This document shows, one piece after another, positions 18,847 to 28,448 of a stretch of 64,000 nucleotides of DNA (its first letter is position 1; each line of letters opens with the position of its first letter). Under the pieces are notes generated by a model. That model had not been told where the DNA came from, searched no databases, and was given only the letters and a program-made list of their open reading frames with translations. The stretch lies in the NCBI RefSeq assembly GCF_946479275.1, contig NZ_CAMLFE010000004.1:310001-374000 (forward strand), read 5' to 3'. Source of the DNA: an uncultured Bartonella sp. (GTDB lineage Bacteria; Pseudomonadota; Alphaproteobacteria; Rhizobiales; Rhizobiaceae). Position numbers and translations under genes: made by a program.

Positions 18847-19905
18847 ATGGGTTTTCTTTCTTCCCCCCGTTTATTGACATGTTCGGTAAAACGTCTGGTT
18901 ATCACAGCAGCTTTTGTACCGGCATTGTCATTTGCCGTACTCTCCCCCTGCTATAGTGCATCTGCCGATCAGGGTGGATCGTCTTTTGCAAACGGGCTTT
19001 TTCCATTCAGCAAGAAAAAAACTGTCGAAAGCCAGACAGTGCAGATGTCGCCCCAGCCGGATAGCCGTGTAACCGACCTTCAACAACAGGTGCGTGAACT
19101 TACCGGAAAAGTTGAAGAACTGAATTTCATGGTTCTGCAAATGCAGGAACAGCTGCGCCAATTGCAGCAAGGTGGCGGGGCAGCAGCGCCTTCACAGCAA
19201 CCGGCACAAGAGCCAAAAAAACAGTCGCAAGCGGTGGAACCGCAATCGCCGGCAAGTGAATCCGGAGCCAAACAGGAAATGCCACGGGCGGCAAGTACAA
19301 CTCAAAGCGCGCCGGCACTCCCGGGTGTGGGGGCAGAAAAAAGTGGCGAACAAAAGAATATAAATTCTGAAGAAGCGCCGAAAGATCTGGGGTCGATCGA
19401 ATTCGATAAAAATGGCAATATCCTTAATGGGAGTGTCAATCAGAATGCGGTGGCAACGGGTGGACAAGGGCAAACTGCGGCACAAAGTGGATCAGCTTTG
19501 CCAACAGCACCACAAACAACAAGTGCAAAAGAACTCTATGACGTTGGCTATAAAAATATTCTATCCGGCGATTATCGTGCTGCGGAAGCCGATTTTAGAG
19601 CTTTTCAGGAGCGTTATCCGACTGATCCGCAAATTGCCGATGCAAGTTTTTGGCTTGGTGAATCTCTTTTCGGACAGAAGCGCTATCGTGAAGCGGCGCA
19701 AGCTTATATTGATGTGCAACGTAATTACAAAGATTCGCCACGCGGGCCCGAAAACCTTTTAAAACTTGGAATGAGCATGGCTCATCTTGATGAACAGAAA
19801 GTGGCTTGCGCAACCTTTGCCGAAGTGACAAAACGTTACAAAACTGTAGATCCGGCAGTTTTGAAACGTGTCAAGGACGAGCAAAGTCGCAACAAGTGTC
19901 AATAA
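18847..19905 (+). CDS. cpoB: Tol-Pal system protein CpoB/YbgF
   Basis: A 352-residue exported protein. The signal peptide covers about the first 39 residues. A coiled-coil trimerisation segment (VTDLQQQVRELTGKVEELNF, residues ~78-110) precedes a Gln/Ala/Pro-rich linker, and the C-terminal TPR domain (ELYDVGYKNILSGDYRAAEADFRAF to the end) has three repeats. CpoB links outer-membrane constriction to peptidoglycan synthesis in the periplasm. The middle linker is longer than in E. coli. Its stop overlaps the start of tilS. Confidence 0.9.
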   Translation: MGFLSSPRLLTCSVKRLVITAAFVPALSFAVLSPCYSASADQGGSSFANGLFPFSKKKTVESQTVQMSPQPDSRVTDLQQQVRELTGKVEELNFMVLQMQEQLRQLQQGGGAAAPSQQPAQEPKKQSQAVEPQSPASESGAKQEMPRAASTTQSAPALPGVGAEKSGEQKNINSEEAPKDLGSIEFDKNGNILNGSVNQNAVATGGQGQTAAQSGSALPTAPQTTSAKELYDVGYKNILSGDYRAAEADFRAFQERYPTDPQIADASFWLGESLFGQKRYREAAQAYIDVQRNYKDSPRGPENLLKLGMSMAHLDEQKVACATFAEVTKRYKTVDPAVLKRVKDEQSRNKCQ

Positions 19906-21245
19906 TAGATTTCAAACAACTCTTTCAGCCATCAGATTTCGAAAACTGCAAAATTGTCATTGCCGCTGTTTCAGGAGGCGGGGATTCGACTTCTCTTTTG
20001 TTTCTTCTGCGCGACTATCTGAAAGGTCTTACAAATCCTCCCGAACTTCTCGCTGTCACAGTCGACCATCGTTTACGGCCTGAATCTGCAGCAGAGGCCG
20101 AAGAAGTCGGAAAACTGTGTGATCGTCTTAATGTGAAACATGAGACGGTTTGCTGGGCAGATGCCAAACCGCAGACTGCCTTGTCGCATGAAGCACGGAT
20201 AGCCCGTTATGGCTTACTTTTTTCTGTTGCCGAAAAAGTCGGAGCAAACGTTATCATGACCGGCCACACTTTGAACGATCAGGCCGAAACATATGAAATG
20301 CGGTTGCATCGCGGTAGTCATCGTGGTCTTGCCTGCATGCCGCGTGAATCACTTTTGATGCGCAAAATCCGCTTGATCCGGCCACTTTTGGGAGTGAAGA
20401 GACAAGTATTACGGGAATATTTGCGCTCCATCAAACAGGATTGGATCGACGATCCGACGAATGAAAACCCGCATTATGAACGGGTGCGCATCCGTAAACG
20501 TTTGAAGGATGAAGATGTTGACGTTATCGCGAAGAAAGTTGAAGAAGCGGCAACTTTCAGGCGCGCTCAAAGTAAAACCGCCGCTCAGCTTATTGATAAA
20601 CTCGGCATAACAATGCAACATGCCTTATGTACGATAAGCGAAGTGTCGGACGAACAGTTGAATGACCCGCAATTTTCTTTTGTTATGGGGGTCCTTGCGT
20701 CAATCATCGGTGGCTCGCAAGTTCTTGCAAGTGATTCACAAGTCGATTTTCTGAAAAACCAGTTCTTGAAGAAACGCACGTCTCTTTATCACTTCACGTT
20801 GCTTGGAACAGTCATCGAGCTCAACGGTAAAAATATCAGATTGTGGCGTGAGGCGAGAAACCAGACAGCAAGTGTTGCAGGTCCCCATTCTTCGATTATC
20901 TGGGATGGCCGCTATCGGATTGATAACCGATCGGACAATGCCGTACGGGTGAATGTTCCCTCACTCTGCGATATAAAAGCGGTGGCTCAAGAACAAAATA
21001 TCAACAATCGGTCGATCCATTTTCTCTCGCTACAGACGGCGCTAGCGATTTTTAGCCGGTCGGGAATCGATATTCCGGCTCTTACCGGAAAACTTGTTCA
21101 TGCAGAAAATCTCACCTGTAAAAGATTTATGCGTCCTTTCGGTTGGCTTATCTCGTCGGATGATTATCCGCTTTTTAAAATATTAAGCCGTTTTTTTGAA
21201 ATCACTTTGTCGACATCGCAAGAAAATGACCAAAAAGCTGGATGA
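19896..21245 (+). CDS. tilS: tRNA(Ile)-lysidine synthase
   Basis: About 449 residues. The N-terminal PP-loop motif AAVSGGGDSTSLLFLL (SGGxDS) binds ATP. HTLNDQAETYEMRL and DPTNENPHYERVRIRKRL are TilS signatures. The enzyme converts C34 of tRNA-Ile(CAU) to lysidine so that it reads AUA, an essential function. I chose the GTG at 19896, overlapping cpoB by 10 bases, because the upstream part of the frame (from 19806) reads through cpoB and does not look like TilS. C-terminal domain is present but divergent. Confidence 0.88.
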   Translation: MSIIDFKQLFQPSDFENCKIVIAAVSGGGDSTSLLFLLRDYLKGLTNPPELLAVTVDHRLRPESAAEAEEVGKLCDRLNVKHETVCWADAKPQTALSHEARIARYGLLFSVAEKVGANVIMTGHTLNDQAETYEMRLHRGSHRGLACMPRESLLMRKIRLIRPLLGVKRQVLREYLRSIKQDWIDDPTNENPHYERVRIRKRLKDEDVDVIAKKVEEAATFRRAQSKTAAQLIDKLGITMQHALCTISEVSDEQLNDPQFSFVMGVLASIIGGSQVLASDSQVDFLKNQFLKKRTSLYHFTLLGTVIELNGKNIRLWREARNQTASVAGPHSSIIWDGRYRIDNRSDNAVRVNVPSLCDIKAVAQEQNINNRSIHFLSLQTALAIFSRSGIDIPALTGKLVHAENLTCKRFMRPFGWLISSDDYPLFKILSRFFEITLSTSQENDQKAG

Positions 21246-21346
21246 AACATCATGAAAGCTCATCTTCAGCCTTGGCAAGGCAACTTCAAGCACATATGTT
21301 ACATTAAAATTATCCAATAGAGCGTAATAGATCGAGTGGACCTAAT

Positions 21347-23494
21347 ATGAATCCAAATTATCGTTCCTTCCTGATATGGGGGATCATTGCACTCTTGCTG
21401 ATTACTTTATTTTCGTTTTTTAACGGTAATAGTCAGCAAGCTGGCGCAGGAGAGATAACGTATTCAGACTTTCTGAAGCGGGTTGATAATAAAGAAATCA
21501 AAACCGTTACCATGCAAGGACAACGGTTGACCGCTGTTACAACCGATAACAGAACAGTTCTTTCTTTCGCTCCTAATGATCCCGGTCTTGTCGAACGTCT
21601 TGAAAGCAAGAACGTCAATGTCAGGGCGCAACCTGAAAGCACCGGAAACAGCACATTTATGAATTTGCTTTTCTCGCTTTTACCCGTTGTTATTCTGATT
21701 GGTGTGTGGATTTTCTTCATGCGCCAGATGCAAGGCGGATCGCGCGGAGCGATGGGTTTTGGCAAGTCCAAAGCGAAACTGCTGACAGAGGCGCATGGCC
21801 GCGTAACATTCAAGGATGTTGCGGGGGTTGATGAAGCCAAACAGGATCTGCAGGAAATTGTCGAATTTTTGCGTGAACCGCAAAAATTCCAGCGTCTTGG
21901 TGGTCGTATCCCAAGGGGTGTGCTGCTTGTTGGCCCGCCCGGAACAGGTAAAACATTACTTGCCCGTTCGGTTGCAGGTGAAGCCAATGTGCCGTTTTTC
22001 ACAATTTCCGGTTCGGATTTTGTTGAAATGTTTGTCGGCGTTGGTGCAAGCCGTGTTCGCGACATGTTCGAACAGGCAAAAAAGAATGCGCCATGTATTA
22101 TTTTCATTGATGAGATTGATGCCGTCGGCCGTCATCGTGGTGCCGGTTTTGGCGGTGGCAATGATGAACGTGAACAGACGCTCAATCAGCTCCTTGTCGA
22201 GATGGATGGGTTCGAGCCGAATGAAAGCATTATTCTCATTGCCGCAACCAACCGTCCTGATGTCCTTGATCCGGCATTGTTGCGTCCGGGTCGTTTTGAC
22301 CGGCAGGTGGTTGTTCCCAATCCGGATGTTGCAGGACGTGAGGAAATTCTTAAAGTTCACGTTCGCAATGTGCCTTTGGCACCGAATGTCGATTTGAAGA
22401 TTGTTGCCCGCGGTACGCCGGGATTTTCCGGTGCCGATTTGATGAACCTTGTCAATGAAGCAGCACTTATGGCAGCACGGCGCGACAAACGCTTGGTCAC
22501 CATGCAAGAATTCGAGGACGCCAAAGATAAAGTCATGATGGGGGCAGAACGCCATTCTGCCATGACGCCGGCAGAAAAAGAGCTGACAGCTTTTCACGAA
22601 GCCGGACACGCTATTATCGCTATCAATATGCCGGCAGCCGATCCGGTGCACAAAGCAACGATTGTTCCTCGTGGTCGTGCACTCGGTATGGTTATGCAAT
22701 TGCCGGAAGGTGACAAATATTCGATGAGTTACCGCTACATGATTTCGCGTCTGGCGATCATGATGGGTGGCCGTGTTGCCGAAGAATTGAAGTTCGGCAA
22801 GGATAACATCACTTCCGGAGCTTCGTCTGATATTGAACAGGCAACAAAGCTTGCCCGTGCGATGGTCACACGCTGGGGCTTTTCCGACGAACTCGGCAAG
22901 GTTACCTATGGCGAAAGTCAGGAAGATATGTATCTTCAGGGTGGCGGCCGTAACCAACAGGTTTCGGAAGAAACAGCAAGGGTTATTGATTCCGAAATTC
23001 GCCGTCTTATCGACGAAGCCTATCAGACTGCAAAACAAACCTTGACGTCAAAAAAGAAACAATGGGTTGCTCTTGCTGAAGGTTTGCTTGAATACGAGAC
23101 TCTTACGGGATCTGAAATTCAGGAAGTCATTAATGGCAAACCGCCTTCACGCGATATGGGCAAGGATTCTCCGACACCCCATGTATCAAGTGTTCCGAAA
23201 GCCGGAAAAACGCCCGAAAAACCCAAAGCCGATCATTCAAAGTCGGTTGTTGTAAGGGCAAAAACTGTTTCCAATCCGTCTGACAAGGTCGATGAGAAGC
23301 AAGAGGCTTCCGATTCAGACAAGTCCGAAACAGCAAAAACTACAGCTGAGAAAAAGCCGACGAGGACCAGAAAGACGACAAAAACGTCAAAGTCTCAAAA
23401 GTCCGAAAAGCCGGTAAAAAAAACTGAAAAGCCGTCAAAAAAATCGGCCGAAACAGAAACCGGCAGCGACAATCCCGATAATAAAAAGGCCTGA
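21347..23494 (+). CDS. ftsH: ATP-dependent zinc metalloprotease FtsH
   Basis: A 715-residue inner-membrane protease. Two membrane helices (residues ~8-25 and ~103-124) flank a periplasmic domain. The AAA domain has Walker A GPPGTGKT, Walker [13 protein letters not shown] and the SRH arginines; the pore motif [15 protein letters not shown] is present. The protease site HEAGHA lies near residue 420. After about residue 600 there is a ~115-residue Lys/Ser/Thr/Glu-rich tail, longer than in E. coli. A weak heat-shock-like sequence (CTTG at 21271, CACATAT at 21291) lies upstream. Confidence 0.96.
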   Translation: MNPNYRSFLIWGIIALLLITLFSFFNGNSQQAGAGEITYSDFLKRVDNKEIKTVTMQGQRLTAVTTDNRTVLSFAPNDPGLVERLESKNVNVRAQPESTGNSTFMNLLFSLLPVVILIGVWIFFMRQMQGGSRGAMGFGKSKAKLLTEAHGRVTFKDVAGVDEAKQDLQEIVEFLREPQKFQRLGGRIPRGVLLVGPPGTGKTLLARSVAGEANVPFFTISGSDFVEMFVGVGASRVRDMFEQAKKNAPCIIFIDEIDAVGRHRGAGFGGGNDEREQTLNQLLVEMDGFEPNESIILIAATNRPDVLDPALLRPGRFDRQVVVPNPDVAGREEILKVHVRNVPLAPNVDLKIVARGTPGFSGADLMNLVNEAALMAARRDKRLVTMQEFEDAKDKVMMGAERHSAMTPAEKELTAFHEAGHAIIAINMPAADPVHKATIVPRGRALGMVMQLPEGDKYSMSYRYMISRLAIMMGGRVAEELKFGKDNITSGASSDIEQATKLARAMVTRWGFSDELGKVTYGESQEDMYLQGGGRNQQVSEETARVIDSEIRRLIDEAYQTAKQTLTSKKKQWVALAEGLLEYETLTGSEIQEVINGKPPSRDMGKDSPTPHVSSVPKAGKTPEKPKADHSKSVVVRAKTVSNPSDKVDEKQEASDSDKSETAKTTAEKKPTRTRKTTKTSKSQKSEKPVKKTEKPSKKSAETETGSDNPDNKKA

Positions 23495-23515
23495 ACTTTA
23501 TTTTACAGAGCTTTG

Positions 23516-23549
23516 AAGCGGCTTGATAACTGCAAGCCGCTTTTATTTT
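23516..23549 (+). terminator. Terminator of ftsH
   Basis: AAGCGGCTTG / CAAGCCGCTT, a 10-bp stem with a 7-nt loop followed by TTATTTTG. Confidence 0.82.
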
Positions 23550-23726
23550 GTTCAAGCGCTGCTATGTTAACCGTGTCTTGATAATTCCGGCCTTTATAAC
23601 TTTTGTTTGGTGAAGCAATGATTGGTTTTCTTGTCAAAAATTGTTAATCGGAACAAAAGAGACTGGTGTATGAGTGGCTGACCGAATTTTATCGAACTCG
23701 GAATTTTGTCGAAAAAGGAAAATATA

Positions 23727-25079
23727 ATGGCGTTTAAATATTTCGGTACCGATGGAATAAGGGGGAAAGCCAATACATTTCCGATGACCGCGGATGTGGC
23801 TATGAAAGTCGGTATGGCGGTGGGTATTCTTTTTCGCAGCCAGGGGCGGCCGGGAAGAGTGGTGATCGGGAAAGATACACGTCTGTCGGGCTATATGCTG
23901 GAAAATGCAATGGTTGCAGGCTTTACAGCAAGTGGCATGGAAGTGTTTCTTCTGGGGCCAATTCCGACACCTGCCGTAGCAATGCTTTGTCGTTCGCTTC
24001 GTGCCGATGTTGGCGTTATGATTTCTGCTTCACACAATCCTTTTTTCGATAATGGCATAAAATTATTCGGTCCCGACGGTTTCAAGCTGTCCGATGAAAT
24101 CGAGTTGAAGATCGAGAAGCTTATTGAAACCGATATGACCAACGAGCTTGCCGGCCAGTCGCAAATCGGTCGGGCAAAACGCGTTGAAGGTGATATTTAT
24201 CGCTATATCGAATTTGCCAAACGCACATTGCCGCGCGATGTCAGGTTGGACGGTATGCGCATTGTTGTCGATTGTGCCAATGGTGCGGCCTATAAAGCAG
24301 CACCGCTTGCACTGTGGGAGCTCGGCGCGGAAGTTGTGACATTAAGCGATAAGCCGACAGGCACAAATATCAATGAAGATTGTGGTTCGACCCACCCGAT
24401 TGCTTTGATGCGTAAAGTTCACGAAGTCAGGGCGGATGCGGGTATCGCACTTGATGGTGATGGTGACCGCGTGGTGATGGTCGATGAAACCGGTGCCATT
24501 ATCGACGGAGACCAATTGATGGCAGTCGTTGCCGAACGTTGGCTGGAAAATGGTCTCTTACGAGGGGGCGGCATCGTTGCAACGGTGATGTCCAATCTCG
24601 GACTTGAACGGTTTCTCGCCAAAAAAGGATTGACCATGGCAAGAACCAAGGTTGGCGACCGTTACGTTGTCGAATATATGCGCCAGCACGGTTTTAATGT
24701 TGGTGGCGAGCAATCTGGTCATATCGTGTTATCCGATTATGGCACAACCGGAGATGGCTTGGTAACATCGCTGCAAATATTGGGTTGTGCAAAAGAATCA
24801 CAGAAACCGATGAGCGAACTTTGCCATCGTTTCGAGCCGGTTCCGCAAGTCTTGAAGAATGTTCGTGTTTCTGAAGGCAAGCCCCTTGAAGAAGCCCACG
24901 TCAAAGATGTTATCAAAAACGCTGAAAAACGTTTGGGGAAAAATGGCCGTCTGGTTATCCGCCCGTCGGGAACCGAACCGCTCATCCGTGTTATGGCCGA
25001 AGGTGATGATGAACGTCTGATCGGTAATGTGGTTGACGAGATCGTTGATGCGCTAAAGAAGGTAAGAGACGCCGCCTGA
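23727..25079 (+). CDS. glmM: Phosphoglucosamine mutase
   Basis: About 450 residues, beginning [16 protein letters not shown]. The phosphoserine loop is [13 protein letters not shown] (active serine in ASHNP). The metal loop is DGDGDRV, and the C-terminal phosphate-binding loop is [12 protein letters not shown]. It converts glucosamine-6-phosphate to glucosamine-1-phosphate for UDP-GlcNAc. AAGGA sits seven bases upstream of the chosen ATG; a frame opening at 23706 lacks support. The ftsH-glmM order is common in Rhizobiales. Confidence 0.96.
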   Translation: MAFKYFGTDGIRGKANTFPMTADVAMKVGMAVGILFRSQGRPGRVVIGKDTRLSGYMLENAMVAGFTASGMEVFLLGPIPTPAVAMLCRSLRADVGVMISASHNPFFDNGIKLFGPDGFKLSDEIELKIEKLIETDMTNELAGQSQIGRAKRVEGDIYRYIEFAKRTLPRDVRLDGMRIVVDCANGAAYKAAPLALWELGAEVVTLSDKPTGTNINEDCGSTHPIALMRKVHEVRADAGIALDGDGDRVVMVDETGAIIDGDQLMAVVAERWLENGLLRGGGIVATVMSNLGLERFLAKKGLTMARTKVGDRYVVEYMRQHGFNVGGEQSGHIVLSDYGTTGDGLVTSLQILGCAKESQKPMSELCHRFEPVPQVLKNVRVSEGKPLEEAHVKDVIKNAEKRLGKNGRLVIRPSGTEPLIRVMAEGDDERLIGNVVDEIVDALKKVRDAA

Positions 25080-25125
25080 CGGGGTTTTGAAGCGCCGAGA
25101 AAACATTCGACATTTGTGAATTTTG

Positions 25126-25155
25126 AAAAAGCAGCCGTTTTATGGCTGCTTTTTT
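25126..25155 (+). terminator. Terminator of glmM
   Basis: AAAAAGCAGCC / GGCTGCTTTTT stem followed by T run. Confidence 0.87.
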
Positions 25156-25296
25156 TATGTTTTTTCGAGCCTTTATATGCATTTTATTTATGGAAAATAG
25201 ATGGTTAAAAATTATGGTTAAGAACGTCTTAACCAATCATGTTTAAAAGCCTCATGAGAAGATAAAGGCACTTGCGTCTTATTTAGAGGCTTGAAG

Positions 25297-26025
25297 ATGA
25301 AATTTTGCTTTGCACTTATTGGAGCATTGTCGGTACTTGGTTCAGCGCAAGTGCAGGCTTCTGATATCGACCTTGACAAGGTTCCCGAAGTTGCCATTAC
25401 AGCTGAAACCATTCCCTTCTATGTGAAAGCATATGCCGGCGTAAGCATGGCCGATATCAATAAAGTCGATAAATTTGATTCGGGCGACGCAAGCGGCAAT
25501 TATCACTGGAAAAATAAAGGTGATATGGATAACGCTTTTCTCGGCGGGGTCGGTTTGGGATACCGTCTCAATGATATTGTTCGCATTGACGGGACAGTCG
25601 AATACCGGGCGAAAAATACAATCACTGCACGCGACCGCGATTTTGATATGACAAGAAAATATGAAGGTGATGTTGCCTCAACCGTGCTTATGGCAAATGC
25701 TTATGTCGATCTTGTTACTTATCATAATATCACGCCCTATGTCGGGGCAGGTCTTGGGGCAAGTGCCAATCGGGTGAGTAACTTCGAAGTAGATACCTCT
25801 GAGCAAAACTATCAAGCAGCATCAAAAACCGAATGGGATCTTGCTTTTGCAGTTCATGCCGGCGTTGGCATAAAACTTTCCCGTCGGGTTATTTTCGACA
25901 TCGGGTATAGCTATAGCGATCTCGGAGACGCAAAAACCGCAGATATTTCCGGAAGTAGTTCTCTCAAGCTCGATCACCTGACATCCCATGATGTAAAAGT
26001 GGGCATAAGATACGCTTTCAAATAG
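25297..26025 (+). CDS. Outer-membrane beta-barrel protein (porin family)
   Basis: About 242 residues with a signal peptide (MKFCFALIGALSVLGSAQVQA, cut before SDID). The mature part alternates polar and hydrophobic residues with glycine turns (FLGGVGLGYRLNDIVRIDGTVEYRAK, HAGVGIKLSRRVIFDIGYSYSDLG) and ends in VGIRYAFK with a penultimate aromatic residue. This fits an eight-stranded barrel related to rhizobial Omp25/Omp31 or Bartonella haemin-binding proteins. AGAGG is eight bases before the ATG at 25297. Ligand is not predictable; no iron box was seen upstream. Confidence 0.8.
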   Translation: MKFCFALIGALSVLGSAQVQASDIDLDKVPEVAITAETIPFYVKAYAGVSMADINKVDKFDSGDASGNYHWKNKGDMDNAFLGGVGLGYRLNDIVRIDGTVEYRAKNTITARDRDFDMTRKYEGDVASTVLMANAYVDLVTYHNITPYVGAGLGASANRVSNFEVDTSEQNYQAASKTEWDLAFAVHAGVGIKLSRRVIFDIGYSYSDLGDAKTADISGSSSLKLDHLTSHDVKVGIRYAFK

Positions 26026-26035
26026 GTGACCGGAT

Positions 26036-26065
26036 AAAAACCGGCTGTTGCACAACCGGTTTTTT
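26036..26065 (+). terminator. Terminator of the outer-membrane protein gene
   Basis: AAAAACCGG / CCGGTTTTT arms around an 11-nt loop, with T-rich 3' end. It may also serve the convergent gene. Confidence 0.7.
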
Positions 26066-26088
26066 AAAAATCATCTTCTATAATAATT

Positions 26089-26526
26089 TTATGACTTCCG
26101 GTCTTTATCTTTATTCCGGAACATCAACGCCGCCAATCCGATAAGCGGAACTGCAAGCGCAAGCGTTTTTTTGTTTTTCAATATGGCAGGAACGGCAGCG
26201 ACAAGAGATGCAGCCACAAGGTTGAAACGCTCGTCATTCATTTGCTCGTCATAGATTTTGCGTCTTTTGGCAGAGATGGAACGCCCGACTAAAAATACAA
26301 CCAGCGCAACGATGAGCCAGAAGGCAAAAATAATCGTTGCCGACAAGATCGGAGAGACCAGCCACGTAAGGGCAATAAATGCTATAACGCAAAGGAATGT
26401 AACTGCAAAAAACAGCGACAATCCGATCAGAAAATAGCAAATTGCCTGATTACGCGTCGATTTGACCGCTGTTTTCACGCTGCCATTTGCCAAACCGCCA
26501 ATAAGCGGCGCGATAAGCCGCAACAT
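26089..26526 (-). CDS. Small inner-membrane protein (holin-superfamily-like)
   Basis: A 145-residue protein with two strong membrane helices (residues ~33-53 and ~60-82) forming a hairpin and a third weaker one near residues 125-137. The C-terminus is basic (MFRNKDKDRKS). The pattern resembles the phage-holin-superfamily proteins often encoded beside ElaB/YqjD-type proteins, as here (3 bp from the DUF883 gene). It is probably involved in membrane or stress physiology. Function unproven. Confidence 0.6.
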   Translation of the reverse strand: MLRLIAPLIGGLANGSVKTAVKSTRNQAICYFLIGLSLFFAVTFLCVIAFIALTWLVSPILSATIIFAFWLIVALVVFLVGRSISAKRRKIYDEQMNDERFNLVAASLVAAVPAILKNKKTLALAVPLIGLAALMFRNKDKDRKS

Positions 26527-26529
26527 ATT

Positions 26530-26841
26530 TTATCGCCGCATCAAGAGAGCAAGAATAAAGCCGACACCTGCTGCCGCAGCGAGGCTTGCAATCGGTTTCT
26601 CCCGTATGCAATTGCACAATTGTCCTTGTACGTCGCCAATCTTTTCTTTCGCCTGCGAGATAGCTTCTTCACCATTTTCTTTGGCCGATGCATAAAGTTT
26701 TTCGGCTTTCCCTTTGGCTGCGGTCATTTTTTCGGAACCCAGGTCATTCAATGAGGAATGGATATTGGAAACCTCTTTCTTCAATTGCTCGAATTGTTCC
26801 TGTAGATTTTTTTCGGCTGGTGTCGCATTTTCTTTAGGCAT
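26530..26841 (-). CDS. DUF883 (ElaB/YqjD-like) membrane-anchored protein
   Basis: A 103-residue protein: a long charged coiled coil (residues ~8-75, heptad-like with AKGKAEKLYASAKENGEEA) followed by a C-terminal glycine/alanine-rich membrane anchor (IASLAAAAGVGFILALLMRR). This is the layout of E. coli ElaB/YqjD, which are inner-membrane proteins that bind ribosomes in stationary phase. It directly precedes the small membrane protein gene on the same strand, so the two form an operon. Confidence 0.78.
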   Translation of the reverse strand: MPKENATPAEKNLQEQFEQLKKEVSNIHSSLNDLGSEKMTAAKGKAEKLYASAKENGEEAISQAKEKIGDVQGQLCNCIREKPIASLAAAAGVGFILALLMRR

Positions 26842-27024
26842 ATTGGTTTCTCCTGCTTTTAGAAATGGATGATCGTGCGAGATTTTTCGGACGATGTACT
26901 TTAATTACATAGTTATTGCGTTGGTTTTTTCCACTTTTTTTGCAAATTCCGACAAGAATAAACTGTAAACGAAAATAAAAATCTGAGAAAAAAGAGTCAG
27001 GGAAATATTTTGGGGAGGCAATAA

Positions 27025-28305
27025 TTGACAAATACCGGCGATCGCAAATTATTGCGCGAACTTTTTGATTGTGCAGTTGCTGCTGCCAATCCCGAATATT
27101 TGATGGAAAAATTTCTGCCGCAAAAGCCTACCGGCAGAACGATTGTTATCGGAGCGGGTAAAGGTTCGGCCCGAATGGCTCTGGCATTAGAGAAATTATG
27201 GCATAAAGCCGGTTATGGCGAACTTCAAGGTGCTGTTGTCACCTGTTATGGTGACAAGACGAAGCTTCGTTCGATAGAAATAATGGAAGCCTCTCATCCT
27301 CTGCCGGATGAAAACGGGCTAAAGGCTGCAAAAAAGCTTGTCAAACTTGTTCAGGGATTATCATCCGACGACCTTGTTATTGCTCTTATTTGTGGTGGTG
27401 GCTCGGCTTTGTTACCGCTGCCACTTGAACCTTTGACGCTTGCTGATGAAATCGGCATCAATGAAGCATTGTTGAAGAGTGGTGCTCCTATCGGTGCAAT
27501 GAATACTATCAGAAAGCATTTGTCACGAATCAAGGGGGGGCGGCTTGCGCTTTATGCAGCACCCGCCCGCGTCATAAGTTTTATTGTGTCGGACATTCCC
27601 GGTGACATTGCCTCGCAAGTTGCATCAGGCCCGACAGTTGCCGATTGGTCAACACGAGAGGAAGCACTCAAATTTATAAACCAATACCATATTGCGTTGC
27701 CTCAAAAAGCTATTGAAGTTTTGAATAGCAAGTTTTCCGATGCCCCGACCCCGGATAATCCAGCTTTTGAAAGAAATGCAGCCTATATTGTAGCATCGGC
27801 TGCTACATCGCTCGAAGCTTCTGCAAATTGCGCGTGTAAAGCCGGATTGAATGCCGCTATCCTTTCCGATTCGATAGAAGGTGAAGCAAAAGATATCGCC
27901 TTGATGCATGCTGCAATTGCGCGTGAAATTGCTTTGAAAAACCGGCCTTTCGAAAAACCTGTTGTCTTGCTTTCGGGGGGTGAAACGTCTGTGACGATTA
28001 AAGGAGACCACGGCAAAGGCGGGAGAAACAGTGAATTTCTGCTGTCATTTGCTATGGCGATAGAAGGCAGATACGAAATTACGGCACTTGCTGCCGATAC
28101 GGATGGTCGCGACGGTAGCGAATTCAATGCCGGGGCTTTTTGTGATGCTAATACAGTTTTGCGTCTCAAACAGAAAGGTGTTGACCCTGCGATTTTTCTT
28201 TCAAAACACGATGCATGGACTGCATTCGATATTCTTGATGATCTTCTCGAGACAGGGCCGACAGGAACCAATGTCAATGACTTTAGAGCAATTCTTGTCC
28301 GGTAG
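27025..28305 (+). CDS. Glycerate 2-kinase (MOFRL family)
   Basis: A 426-residue protein with a GAGKGSARMALALE nucleotide-binding segment, ICGGGSALLPLP, MNTIRKHLSRIKGGRLA and a C-terminal MOFRL region (LSGGETSVTIKGDHGKGGRNSEFLL, AADTDGRDG). The family was once annotated hydroxypyruvate reductase (TtuD). It phosphorylates D-glycerate to 2-phosphoglycerate, feeding glycolysis. The start is a TTG at 27025, chosen because GGGGAGG lies six bases upstream and no ATG or GTG precedes the conserved N-terminus. Single gene. Confidence 0.87.
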   Translation: MTNTGDRKLLRELFDCAVAAANPEYLMEKFLPQKPTGRTIVIGAGKGSARMALALEKLWHKAGYGELQGAVVTCYGDKTKLRSIEIMEASHPLPDENGLKAAKKLVKLVQGLSSDDLVIALICGGGSALLPLPLEPLTLADEIGINEALLKSGAPIGAMNTIRKHLSRIKGGRLALYAAPARVISFIVSDIPGDIASQVASGPTVADWSTREEALKFINQYHIALPQKAIEVLNSKFSDAPTPDNPAFERNAAYIVASAATSLEASANCACKAGLNAAILSDSIEGEAKDIALMHAAIAREIALKNRPFEKPVVLLSGGETSVTIKGDHGKGGRNSEFLLSFAMAIEGRYEITALAADTDGRDGSEFNAGAFCDANTVLRLKQKGVDPAIFLSKHDAWTAFDILDDLLETGPTGTNVNDFRAILVR

Positions 28306-28380
28306 TTTTTGACAAAACGGTTTGTGCTTCACATGAAAATTTTGTTCCGCGAGAAAATATGTTCGATATTTGTTTAAACA

Positions 28381-28395
28381 TGACTTGATTTATCA
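28381..28395 (+). promoter_or_regulatory. Candidate RirA iron-rhodo box upstream of exbB
   Basis: The sequence TGA-N9-TCA (TGACTTGATTTATCA) lies 53 bp before the exbB start. It matches the described RirA operator core of Rhizobiales. A match this short occurs by chance about once per 4 kb, so the position before an iron-uptake energiser gene is the main support. Confidence 0.45.
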
Positions 28396-28448
28396 TATTA
28401 AATTTTGTTAATTAATCGCCATCGAATTGAAGTTCAGGAACGAGAGCG

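Noticed and set aside
21956..23038. A 360-codon open frame antisense to ftsH
   Set aside because: Cys/His/Asn-rich translation without family features; shadow of the ftsH coding sequence.
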